Part shown: in pieces, positions 44,610 to 54,891 of the stretch
Layout of the letters: every line of letters starts with the position of its first letter
Numbering within the stretch: position 1 is the stretch's first letter
NCBI GenBank assembly: GCA_017311185.1
Contig: JAESUZ010005462.1
Coordinates: forward strand, 682,001-746,000
DNA from: Proteles cristata cristata
Taxonomy: Eukaryota > Chordata > Mammalia > Carnivora > Hyaenidae
Direction: 5' to 3'
Length of the DNA stretch: 64,000 nucleotides
The notes under the pieces: generated by a model
What the model was told of the DNA's origin: nothing
Database searches by the model: none
Seen by the model: only the letters and a program-made list of their open reading frames with translations
Program-made: the position numbers and the translations under genes

Positions 44610-45475
44610 AACCCTAAAGGGTTCTCCACTGCCTCCAAGATTCAAGATTCCTCAATGTTCAAGGGCCTTAAAAATTTAGGGCTGAGCTGCTTTGTTACCC
44701 ATGAGTGCCCACCTTTCCCCAAGCCTCTTGCTCCAGCACATTCTGGGAAAGACCTTGATTTCCCTCTCTCACTGCCTGTTTGGAATCTTTCTTTCCTTTT
44801 CTTGGATATCCTCCTCTCACACCCTGTTGTCAGCTAGTGCTATGGGCTGTTTGTGTCTATCTCCACAAAAAAACTCCTATGGTGAAGTCTTCATACCCAA
44901 TGTGATGGTGTTTGAAGGTGGGGCCTTTGGGAGGTAATTAGGGTTAGATCAGGTCATGAGGGTCCAGTGGCCTTATAAGGAGAAAAGAAATCTTGCTCCT
45001 GTCTACCTGCATGCATGGAGGAAGGGCCATGGGAGCACACAAAGTAAGAAGGCAGATGTCTGCAAGCCAGGAAGAGAGACCTTACCAAAGAACAGAATCA
45101 GCTGGCACCTTCATCTGGGACTTCCCAGCCTCCCGAAATAAATGTCTGCTGTTTAAGCCACGCAATTTGCAGTATTTTATTATAGCAGGCCGAATGGACT
45201 GGGACAGCTGGCGAACACCTACTCAGCCTTTAAGATCCAGTTCAATTACTGCTTCTCTCCAAAGCCTTCCTGAGCTCTTCAAGATAAATTAGTCATTCCC
45301 CTTCCGGTGCCGTCAGATTACTCTGGTCGCAGTACTTCTATAGCTCTTCTCTGATTTTATCAGACCCGTTGATTTGTGTCTGTCTTCCCATCAGGCTCTG
45401 AGCTCATGGCAGGGATCAGTTCTTACCTGTGTTGGTTTTCCTCCACCCAGGCTATGCCTATCACCATCGCTGTGT
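44610..45475 (+). repeat. L2 LINE remnant, split by an LTR
   Basis: Left part up to 44837: tctgggaaagaccttgattt, ctgcctgtttggaatctttc. Right part from 45206: gctggcgaacacctactcag, tttaagatccagttcaatta, aagccttcctgagctcttca, tcaggctctgagctcatggc. These lie in correct L2 3' order around the LTR. Confidence 0.7.
44838..45205 (+). mobile_element. MLT1-type solo LTR with 5-bp TSD
   Basis: Begins tgctatgggctgtttgtgtc and ends tagcaggccgaatggactgg, gaca. Internal phrases aatgtgatggtgtttgaagg, ggggcctttgggaggtaatt and the aataaatgtctgctgttt poly(A) region are MLT1 hallmarks. TSD gctag (44833-44837) and gctgg (45206-45210), one mismatch. Solo LTR with no internal retroviral part. Confidence 0.88.
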
Positions 45476-45479
45476 CCAA

Positions 45480-46225
45480 AGTCTAATTGTGACTTGATAA
45501 ATTAGTCTTTTGAAGAAACAGTTTCTTTCTAGATCTCCAAATGTCTTAATCATTATCATCACAAACATAAGCCTTTCACTGTTAGGAAGAATATCAATTG
45601 GAAATATAACCACCATTAAACAGTATTTCTGCAATGCCCATGGGCATGGGGCAATATGTGTTCAATGGAATGTAAATCTAGAATGAAATGCACACATAAT
45701 TCCTGATATCAAGGACTTTGCAGGCAGGTCAGGGTGGCAAGACCTATAATGGGAAAAAAAAAACCATGGGATTTTGAGGTTGGGGGGGCAAAATCAGAGA
45801 AATTAAACAATGAACAAACAAGGTTTCAATCACTTTGCACCTCTTGTGTCCCAGCTGACTCCCCAGGATGGCCGTTGCAGGCCTGGGGATGGATGTCCAC
45901 TGGAAACATCTGGAGATCTTAGGGATCTAAGCTGGGCTGATGGTCAATGTTGGAGACAATGGCTCCCCTGCCCCACTGGGTTGTACTCTGGTAGACGGCA
46001 TCCCAGGGTGTCACAAGTTTAATGAAGTTTTTTGTGTCATAGTTTCTGACCTCAGAACCCAGACAAGAGTCCAGGGAACCTGGCCAGGGATGGATTCAAG
46101 TAAGGGTTACATGCTACACTGAGAATCCCTACTTCTCTCTAGTGAGGTCTTATTCTGGGTCAAAATAGTCATGTCATCTCTTATTTCCTTACATAGCTAT
46201 TTCCAGATGATTTCTTCCTTCTCCT
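45480..46225. other. Unassigned sequence
   Basis: No gene or named repeat recognised. Confidence 0.4.
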
Positions 46226-46229
46226 TCAT

Positions 46230-46660
46230 GTCAGTTCAGAGAAGCAAATGTCAAGACCAGAGTAGTCATGCCGAAGATGTATTGGAAGAAGCTCTTGTGA
46301 TAGAGGGGAGGGAGCAGGAATAGGCAGGGAGGGCCTTTGTCCTGCAACACAGGTATGACATGTGAGAGGAGAGAGGGAAGGCGGGCTGGACAGGCCCCAG
46401 ACCTCAGAGCAGTCCTGAGTCCCAGTGGGGCCCTCTAGGGAGTTGCTGAGTCAGGGCTGCCTGCATGGGGGCTCCCCAAGAGGGAAGAAATGGCTTGGCT
46501 CTAGTACCCCTCTGGGAAATCCGGAGAAGTGTGGCCTGCCATGACTCCATTGTGGACTCAAAGGTGCAGCGCCCAGAGGCTGTAGCATAGCTATGCTTTC
46601 TGCAGAAGGTTCTCCTGGAGGGAGCAGGGCATCTCCATGGCAGCCACACCCTTGCAAATA
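46230..46660. repeat. Unnamed dispersed repeat, copy A
   Basis: Shares ordered blocks with 50950-51380: an agaagcaaa start, cctcagagca, ctgagtcagggctgcc/gagtcagagctgcc, gaagtgtg and ccatggcagccac/ccatgtctgccac. Family not assigned. Confidence 0.5.
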
Positions 46661-48980
46661 GAACTTTGTTGGGTTGCTTACTGAGCTATGTCAGATTCCC
46701 AGCAGTGAACACGACTTGACATCCACCCCAGGAGGAAGCAGGTCCCCCTGCAAGCAGGCCTCTGCCAGCCTTGGATGGCAGTTTAGCAAGCATACGCTAC
46801 CTAGCACACTTGTACCCTAGCAGTGAGAGGCAGTTAAGGCATCATCCAAACTGCAAACACAATGTAGCAGGTAAAAGTTCGTAGTCACCGGTGTGCAAAA
46901 ATAAATCAGTGATTTCTTGGGTGATTGCGTAGTTTCTCTGTCAGTACAAGGTTTTTGTGCCAATTTGGAGTCATCTTAGTTAATTCAGGGTATTCCCACT
47001 ACTCATCCTACCCCCCCAACCCATACACATGTTGCAGGTCTCACCTGTCATTGTGGCACTAGGGGAAAATGGCGTTCCTGGCCCACTGCCCTGCCCTGAC
47101 TTCACTGGGGCAGTTCTCAGACCAAAATTATCATCATTCAGCCTTTGCCTTGGTGCCCTCTCCTGACCCTGTCCTTGCTCCACTCCCATCCTAGCCCTGA
47201 AATGTCTGTGGCTCACTCACCTCTCAGCCACTACTAGGGTTGCCAATCAGCAACCAAGGCCATTTCTGATCTGTCTTCCCTCTCTCTGCCTCTTGCAAGT
47301 TCTCTCCTGTATTATGTTGGGTATGTAGCCAGCCTTGGGCAGGGGCCATGACCTTGGGCAAAGCAGCTCTCTTCAGCTATGTTATTTCCAGAAGAGAGCC
47401 GGCAGCTGTCTGCTGGTGACACTTCCAGCAGCTGGGGGTGGATCCCTCATTCCTGAAAGGGAATCTGGGAGGGATGTCCTTCGCATGAGTATACTTGTGT
47501 GCAAATATCGTGAGAGTGTAGGCTGTTATGATCTTCCTCATTAATGAACTATGAAATTAATATTAATTATTAATCAAAATTAACATTATTATTAATTACT
47601 TGATTTCGATTTTGATTATCTGTTTCATTCCTCTCCCCCAAGGGACTTCATGTCTAAGTGACCACTCACTCTTTCAAGGACTGTTTACTCTGTTGGGAGA
47701 TTTCCTAAGCCTTTCCTGGCTCCCTCTCCTCTTTCTTTCTGCCTAACCCCTAACTTGTTTGCATTTCTACCACAGGCTGTCAAGGGAAATCAAAAGCAGT
47801 GAAATGCAAACCAGCCCATTGTCAACTCTGGCCAAAGACTCAAAATCAATGGGAAGTGGTAGTATTTGCTAAATTGATTTGGAAGTGTTTCCAACAGCTC
47901 CTTGCTCCTGTTTCCTTGGATAAAACCTAGAGATACCTGCATACGTAGTTACAGTATCTTCTCAGGGTGTTCTCCCCTCATGGCTGCTACCGAATCACAG
48001 AGAGGCTCTACTGATCCATGACAGCTCCTTTGTCACATACCTCCCACTCTGCCTATAAACACCACCATGGGAGAATCCATAGATTCAGAAGACATAAAAT
48101 CCAAGATAGACTCCACAGTGGGATTCCTCACTAATTCTCCACAGAATCCATATAACGGGGCCAACTACTTTTCTGTAATAACATTTGGATGAGTTGTAGC
48201 CAGGATAATATAGAACCTCTCAGAGCTGCATAAGCTTGGAAACAAGTCCAGGGAGGGCTCAGCCTCTCCTAATATAATGCTTCTCTTGTGCAGACCCACC
48301 AGAGACTGTGCCTCTGACATTTCAGCTCTAGAAATATTCCCCTCTCCATTTCCAGTCTCCATCCAGACATGTGAGCGCCTGACATTCCCATCCCTGGTGA
48401 CTCATTCCCTTGGCAAATACCATGCGTCCTTGTCTCACTTTGTCTTTAACATGATGACTCCCCTGGGAGGGTGTTGTTTTACATCATTCATAGAAATGTG
48501 AGGGCTAGAAGGGGTCTTAATGATTACCTAGTTCTGTGTGCGCATCAAAACCAATGCTGCAGTCATGGCGAACCTGGAGAAGCCACAGGATAAAACCAGG
48601 CATGCCTTACAACAGGGACTTTCCTGTGTTCTGCAGAGTAAAATTTTCCTTAAACTCCGGTGTAATTTAGAACATCATATTTATATTAAAGCAAACAAGG
48701 ATACAATGTGGTGCAGAATGCCAAAATTTGTGTGAATTTTTAAAAGATTGTGATATGTTGGCTAATTCTGGACAACTACTAGTGAATGAATTTACTGTAA
48801 TGACTGTTGTGGGTACTCTGTTGGAAAGTTTGGGAAGACAGTGCTTTACAATGTGCTACAGCAATTTTACTCCTGGGCATTAGAATTTTGACTCCAATTA
48901 TGATTTGTGGCTTTTTTCCTACATCACCAAGCGATTAACTCACTTTTGACACTGTCTACCTGGAGATAGTATCAGATCTC
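46661..48980. other. Unassigned; AT-rich block at 47540-47620
   Basis: The AT block contains attaatattaattattaat and attattattaattac, partly self-complementary. Otherwise no feature recognised. Confidence 0.4.
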
Positions 48981-48984
48981 ATAG

Positions 48985-49670
48985 GTTAAGTTCTCAGTCC
49001 TTCAAAACTGACCTCCACCCCTACTTTAGACACCGATCAGAATTCCAGGTAGTCAACTGTGCTTCTGACTACTGGCTGTAGATTAGAGATATCCATGACC
49101 CCTTTCTTTGGGTCTAATCAATTAGCTAGAGCAGCTCACAAAACTCAGAGGAACATTTTACTTACTAGATTACTGGTTTATTACAAAAGGATTTAACTCA
49201 GGAACAGCCAGATGGAAGATATGCACAAGGCAGGGTAAGGATAAAGGGCTCAGCGCCTCCATGCTCTTCTAAGGGTGGCACTTTCCCCAAATCTCCAAGT
49301 GATCACTAATCCAGAAGCTCTCTAAACTTTGTTCTTTTGGGGATTTCTAAAAGCTTCATTACATTGAAAATTGTTGATTAGATTGTGGGCCATTGGTGAT
49401 TGAACTCAACCTCCAGCCCTGTTCCCCACTCCAGAAATGAGGGGGGTGAGGAGACTGAAAGTTCTAACCCTCTAATTCAGCTGGTTCCCCTGGCAACCAG
49501 CTCTCCACTTTTGGTTACCTAGAGGCATTCCAAAAGTCACCTTATTAACATAACAAAAGACACTTTTTCTCTCCTGTCACTTAGGAAATTCCAATGTCTC
49601 TAGGAGCTCTGTGCCAAGAACTAGGATGGAGACCAAATATGTATTTCTTACTATAAATCACAATATCACA
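48985..49670 (+). repeat. Old LTR-like interspersed repeat
   Basis: Very characteristic phrases: gctcacaaaactcagaggaa, ggtttattacaaaaggattt, aggaacagccagatggaaga, ggccattggtgattgaactc, ggttcccctggcaaccagct, ttaacataacaaaagacact, tataaatcacaatatcaca. These belong to a common mammalian repeat, probably an ERV LTR; I cannot fix its family name. Confidence 0.7.
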
Positions 49671-49679
49671 GTATACACC

Positions 49680-50188
49680 GAAAAGAATTGAGCACAGGGA
49701 CTCAAACAGATATTTGCACACCTATGTTTATAGCAGCATTACTCACAATAGCCAAAAGGTGGAAGCAACCCAGGGTCCATTAAGGATGAATAGATAAACA
49801 AAATGTGGTATAGATTTACAGTGAAACATTATTCAACCTTAAAAAGAAGGGAAATTCTGATTCATGCTACAAAATGGATGAATTTTGAAAACCTCATTCT
49901 AAGTGAAATAAGCCAGACACAAAAGGACAAATGCTGTATGATTCTACTCATATGAGTTACCTAGAGTAGTGAAACTCATAAAGACAGAAAGTAGAGTGGT
50001 GGTTTCTAGGGTTTGTGGGCAGGGGTGGGGTAGTTAGTGTTTTATAGGGTCAAAGTTTCTGTTTTCAAGAAAAGCACCGTCTGGAGACTGATGGTGGTGA
50101 TGCTTGTGTACAACGTGACTGCCCTTAACACTACTGAAATATACATTTAGAAACGGTTGAGATGGTAAACGTCATGCTAAACCACAAG
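49680..50188 (+). mobile_element. L1M 3' end
   Basis: tatttgcacacctatgttta, tagcagcattactcacaata, gccaaaaggtggaagcaacc, gaaataagccagacacaaaa, ggtaaacgtcatgcta. Contiguous version of the element interrupted at 38681-40138. No open ORF2. Confidence 0.88.
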
Positions 50189-50439
50189 GTTAATGAGGAA
50201 GGAGAGTGTGTGAGACAGGAGTGGAGTTTCACGATCAGGTCATCCCACCCACATTGCCCCTTCACAAGTGATGTAAGCTGAGGTCATAGTGGCTGTCATT
50301 TCCTGGTTAGTTAGTGCTGGAGCTGAAACCAGGCTTCCTGAATTCTACGTCAGTGTTCTTTCCTCTAAATGCCACTATTTATCGTTTTTGTCTACACTGG
50401 TAGGAGAGGCTCAAGTGACAGGGCAGTCAGTTCAGGTGC

Positions 50440-50625
50440 ATGTGACAGTTTTACCTGTACCCCTGTACCAAATCCCACTATACTGCCCTAGTCCAGGTCT
50501 CTAGCATGAACTACTGCCACAGCCCCCTAACGTACTCCCTAACTCTATTGGAATGCATTCTGCATACGCTGCTCTAACCAGGTCATTCCCCTGTCTCCAA
50601 ATTGTCAAAGATTCCCATTTTCAAG
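50440..50625. repeat. L2-like fragment
   Basis: catgaactactgccacagcc, ccctaacgtactccctaact, gctctaaccaggtcattccc resemble an old LINE-type repeat. Diverged. Confidence 0.4.
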
Positions 50626-50673
50626 AGCAGAAATGGAAAAAAAAAAAAAACCTTCTGATTTAAATGCAATTCA

Positions 50674-50881
50674 GGGGCGCCTGGGTGACTTAGTCGGTTA
50701 AGCGTCCGACTTTCGCTTAGGTCATGATCTCGCGGTTCGTGGGTTCGAGCCCCACGTCGGGCTCTGTGCTGACTGCCAGCTCAGAGCCTGGAGCCTGTTT
50801 CAGTCTGTGACTCCCTCTCTCTCTGACCCTCCCCTGCTCACGCTGTCTCTCTCTCTCATAGAAATAAATAAAACATTAAAA

Positions 50882-50916
<35 letters not shown>

Positions 50917-50917
50917 A
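50674..50917 (+). mobile_element. Young-subfamily felid SINE with expanded (AAAT)n tail
   Basis: Head ggggcgcctgggtgacttag, ccgactttcgcttaggtcat, intact B box ggttcgagccc at 50742-50752, tail junction atagaaataaat, then about nine aaat units. TSD aaatgcaattcag (50662-50674) and aaatgtaattcag (50915-50927), one mismatch. Confidence 0.97.
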
Positions 50918-50949
50918 TGTAATTCAGTCAATTGGGAATGGTCATGTGT

Positions 50950-51380
50950 CAGTTTGGGTCCTCCCAGAAGCAAACACCAAGTTGGAATGAAGGTGTAAGA
51001 GATTAAAGGGAGAAATACCTAAGAAGGATGGGAGAAGGAGCAGGACTAGGTGGAGAGGACTTCACACAACGCAGGTCTAATACCTCCGCAGGGAAGGGAG
51101 AGAAAGTTGGGTGGGGAGAACCTCAAACCTCAGAGCAATGCTCATGGCCAGACTGATGGGGAGTCAGAGCTGCCATAAGAGGTATCCCTGAGAGCAAGAA
51201 TGGCCCCATTCCAGTAGCCCTGTCATGCCTAGTGGTTGGCCAGGAGCAGCTAGAAGAAGTGTGACCAGGTGTGGACGCCAGGAAGGATCCAAAGACGTGG
51301 CTGCTGGAAGATGTCAATCAGCTGTGCTCCCTGCAAAAGTTTCCCTTGAAGATAGATCTGAAAGGACACCTCCATGTCTG
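50950..51380. repeat. Unnamed dispersed repeat, copy B
   Basis: Relative of 46230-46660 in the same orientation, with substitutions and indels throughout. Confidence 0.5.
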
Positions 51381-51589
51381 CCACAAGACATTTGGTATTT
51401 TTGTGTTTATGCGCTGAGAAGCACATGGACCCTGAGGCCATACTTGGGCCAGGAAGAAATGCCACGATCAATTTCTGGCATTTTTGCGTGGCAGGGAGAT
51501 GGGTGGTGGCAAGTGGGCAGTATATCTGTCATCCTTTCTCTTAACCTAGTAGACAGAAACAGATTCCTTAGTCTGCCAGACCAGATTAT

Positions 51590-51800
51590 CCATAACCTGT
51601 TCCCTGTGCCCACTTGTATGCTATGTAGCTCTGAAGGCAAAAGCCATCTCCTCCTTAAAACTTTCCTTTTGCTATCTGTCTTTCACTGAAGTACCACAGC
51701 CTCTGAGCTTCTCTTCTGGCACCTACTATATTGTGTCTTGTATTTTCAATGTGTGTGAGCTTCATCTCCTCTAGACAGCTCCCGAGGGTTGGTGTGATGC
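51590..51800 (+). repeat. L2 fragment
   Basis: gttccctgtgcccacttgta, tcctccttaaaactttcctt, gagcttcatctcctctagac in L2 3' order. Confidence 0.55.
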
Positions 51801-51825
51801 CTCATTCACATGCGCTGTGGTTTTT

Positions 51826-52027
51826 GGGGGTTTTTTGAAGGAGAGAGAAAGGGGGCTCAAGTGAGTGAGGGGCAGAGAGAGAGAGAATCCCAGGAGAGGC
51901 AGAGGGAGAGAAGAGAGAGAGAGAGAAACTGGGCTTACCTGAATCAGGGCTTATGCTCTCCTGATGTGGGTGGATTCATGACCTGCGCTGAAGTCAGATG
52001 CTTAATGACTGAGCCACCCAGGCACTC
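51826..52027 (-). mobile_element. Felid SINE, diverged
   Basis: Inverted: GA-rich body with expanded (GA)n, gattcatgacctgcgctgaa, head ctgagccacccaggcactc. TSD tgcgctgtggttttt (51811-51825) and tgcactgctgttttg (from 52028). Confidence 0.92.
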
Positions 52028-52044
52028 TGCACTGCTGTTTTGTA

Positions 52045-53015
52045 ATGGCGTGTTCTGTGACCACCTTGACGGCACTGATGTAGAGTCTAGTCAGAATAAA
52101 TTAACTTTCTCATATCAATGGACTCATCAGACAGGACCATTGAGTTCAATGCTAATGTCTGGGCTGATGCATGGGTCTCCTCCATTGATGAATACAGAGG
52201 ACTTCTCCCATGTCTGTGCCACCCAGCAGCTAAGAGAGCTGTGTGTTCCTCTGCCTCTACCCTGTCCTTGTTATCACGTGTGAGATGGCTACAGCAAAGA
52301 ACAGACCTTAGAGACTCAGAGATTTCCTCACTCCACATAACACAAAGACCAGTTAGATAGCTTTAGAAATAACTTTAAAAAGCACTAGCAACACATAAAC
52401 AGATATTCAACATCCCTTCAGGAATAAACAAAGCAAGCAATGTCAACATCAGGGGCTATGAAGAAACAGAGGTACCAAGATTCTGAAGACAAAATTTGCA
52501 GGTCCAAGGTTTTACCCTGGCTCAGGGTTGGCCCCACAATGGACCCCAGGTCACTCAGTTTCAAAGTAATGTTCTGTCAATTCCATCTCCTCTTCTACAG
52601 ATCATGTGCTGTCACGCTGAGGTTTCTTATGGCTCTCCACCTCCCTCCAATCAGCTTCAGTCATTGCCACGAAATACATCACCCTAAAACAGAGAGGCAA
52701 TAGACCCTAACTGTGCACAAATGGGTATAATGAGCTAACTAGTCATTCTCCCTTTTTAAAAAAGAGAAGAAAAGAAAGAGAGAAATGAAAAAGAGCCAGA
52801 GCCACTTCAGGAAGAAATGAGCTATCTTCATGGAAGCATGAGACAGATTCTAGAAATAACCTCCAAAGTGGAAATTTGATGACTGCCTTATTCAAAATAT
52901 TTACTGTGACTGAAAATACACTGTCAGGGTAGTATAGAGCAGGCAGTGGGACTTGGGGGAAAAATAAAGCTTCACAAATGGGAAAAATATGTTTAAATGA
53001 TATATTTTTAATAAA
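52045..53015. other. Unassigned; purine-rich at 52755-52800
   Basis: A 157-codon plus frame (51810-52283) runs through SINE sequence into this region, so it is not a gene. No other feature recognised. Confidence 0.4.
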
Positions 53016-53028
53016 AATTAGATGCTCC

Positions 53029-53242
53029 AGGGCACATGGGTGGCTCAGTCCATTAAGTGTCCGACTTTGGCTCGGGTCATGATCTCACAGTTTGTGAGTT
53101 TGAGCCCTGTGTCAGTCTGACAAATTTGGAGCCTGTAGCCTGCTTTGGATTCTGTGTCTCCCTCTCTCTCTGCCTCTCCCCTGCTCATGCTCTGTCTCTC
53201 TTTCTCTTTTTCTAAAAAGTAAACATTAAAAAAATTTTTTTT
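53029..53242 (+). mobile_element. Felid SINE with TSD
   Basis: Head gggcacatgggtggctcagt, gagtttgagccctgtgtcag, tail aaaaagtaaacattaaaaaa. TSD aattagatgctcc (53016-53028) and aattatatgctcc (53243-53255), one mismatch. Confidence 0.95.
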
Positions 53243-53317
53243 AATTATATGCTCCTGATTTGTCACTGAGATGTAGGTGTATGATCTGACTGCCCTTATT
53301 TGCTCCTTGGTATTTTC

Positions 53318-53988
53318 TTTTTTTTTTTTTTTACAAATAGTTTATTGTCAAATTAGTTTCCACATAACACTCAGTGCTCATCCCCATAAGTGTCTTAAGT
53401 GTCCTCCTCTATGCCCATCCCCCCTCCCCCCCACATCCATCAGTCCTCAGTTTTGTCAGCATTCAAGAGTCTCTCATGGTTTGCCTCTCTCCCTTTCCCC
53501 CACCATTTCCCCCCTTGTTCTCCCCCTTGGTCCTCGTCAAGTTCCTCCTAATCCTCCTATACGTGCACACATATGATATTTGTCCTTCTCTGCCTGACTT
53601 ATTTCGCTCAACATAACACCCTCAAGGTCCATCCATGTTGCTACACATGGCCAGATTTCATTGTTTCTCATTGCCATGTAGTATTCCATGGTATGGATAA
53701 ATCACATCTTCTTGAACCATTCATCTGTTGATGGACACTTAGGCTCTTTCCAGGTTTTAGCTATTGTGGAGAGTGCTGCTATGAACATTGGGGCACATGT
53801 GCTCCTATGCATCAGCATTTCTGTATCCCTTGGGTAAATTCCTAGCAGTGCTATTGCTGGGTCATAGGGAGTTCTATTGTTAGTTTCCTTAGGAACCTCC
53901 ACACTGTTTTCCAGAGGGGCTGTACCAGTTTACATTCCCACCAACAGTGTAGGAGGGTGCCTGTTTCTCCACATCCTCGCCAGCATCT
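53318..53988 (-). mobile_element. 5'-truncated carnivore L1 ending at an inverted repeat
   Basis: Inverted poly(A) (T15), 3' UTR (tttattgtcaaattagtttc) and ORF2 C-terminal sequence. Minus frames carry the L-L-H-C-W-W-E-C-K cysteine motif and the G-I-Y-P-R-D-T segment. L1 identity stops at cagcatct, exactly where the inverted repeat of 53989-54188 begins. No TSD found. Confidence 0.93.
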
Positions 53989-54188
53989 AGAAATGGGCAG
54001 AGGGAACTTAGACCATCCCATGGTTGGATGGGCATCTCTGATCCCCATCTGGAGTCCATTTGTGTGCATGAGTGTCTGCAGAGGGACAGGCAGTGAGAAA
54101 GGCATTTCCTTAAGTGTCTTTTGAAAAGATGGGGATCAGAGATGCCCATCCATCCATGGGATGGTCTAAGTTCCCTCTGCCCATTTCT
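53989..54188. repeat. Inverted repeat, 62-bp arms, 76-bp loop
   Basis: 53989-54050 and 54127-54188 are reverse complements over 62 positions with a single mismatch (ccaacc against ccatcc in the same orientation). The loop is 54051-54126. The left arm abuts the L1 5' junction. Confidence 0.97.
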
Positions 54189-54828
54189 CAATGCAATCAA
54201 CAGAGAGCAGCCCCTGGATTGCCACCTGCAAATGACCATGGCCATCCACAATGCCATGCAGTGATGTCAACAAAGCTCTGTCCTTTTCCATAGAGCAGCT
54301 GAGTCTGCTAAAAAAGGAAAGTCTGCTCTTATGGTTTTCTGCAAAACAGGAACCCCAGCAGGTTGATTCCTCCAACCCATCAGTCTCATGCTCACATTCC
54401 CCTCTCTCTGCTCCACACGACTTTTGTCCCCAAGGGTCAGCAGAGCAATGGTGCCACAGGATGTGGGTGAGTCAGGTGTGGCTTTTTAAGGAGCATACTG
54501 TCACCTCTGTGAGTTTCCCCTTCCTCACTACTGCCTATTGATGGTCCCTGATGCCAGGCCATGCCTTGGGGACTCAGTCCCTGATCTCAAAGGTAAATGT
54601 AGATGAAAGGCACAGAGACTCAAGAGAACTAGAGAAAGAAACAGACACACAGAGACAGCAAGAAGGAAAGTCAGAGATTCAGAGGGAGAAAGGGAGAAAG
54701 AAGGTGAAGAGAGGAAAACAGAGTGACATTAGATGGTGGGGTAAGGAGATTGAAAATTAATTTTTCCTTGTTTTTCTTCTCTGGGGGCTTGAAAGTTCCT
54801 TTACAGTGATTCACTTTCTTTTCTGCAG
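54189..54828. other. Unassigned; purine-rich tract 54605-54725
   Basis: The tract is dominated by aga/gaa units (e.g. gagggagaaagggagaaaga). No gene recognised. Confidence 0.45.
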
Positions 54829-54891
54829 ACAGCAGCTGCTGTGGTTAATCAGTCATGCCCTTTGACATGTCAGAAGAGAAAGCCATGGTTG
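54829..54891 (+). other. Candidate 63-bp exon (speculative)
   Basis: Acceptor tcactttcttttctgcag and donor g|gtgagt are both strong matches to splice consensus. Exactly one frame is open across the 63 bases (21 codons, beginning T-A-A-A-V-V-N-Q-S-C); the other two have stops. The protein is not recognised and there is no neighbouring exon I can link. It could be a non-coding RNA exon or chance. Confidence 0.25.

Noticed and set aside
51810..52283. 157-codon plus-strand frame
   Set aside because: Its first part is translated SINE sequence (GA-rich body), so it is not a gene.
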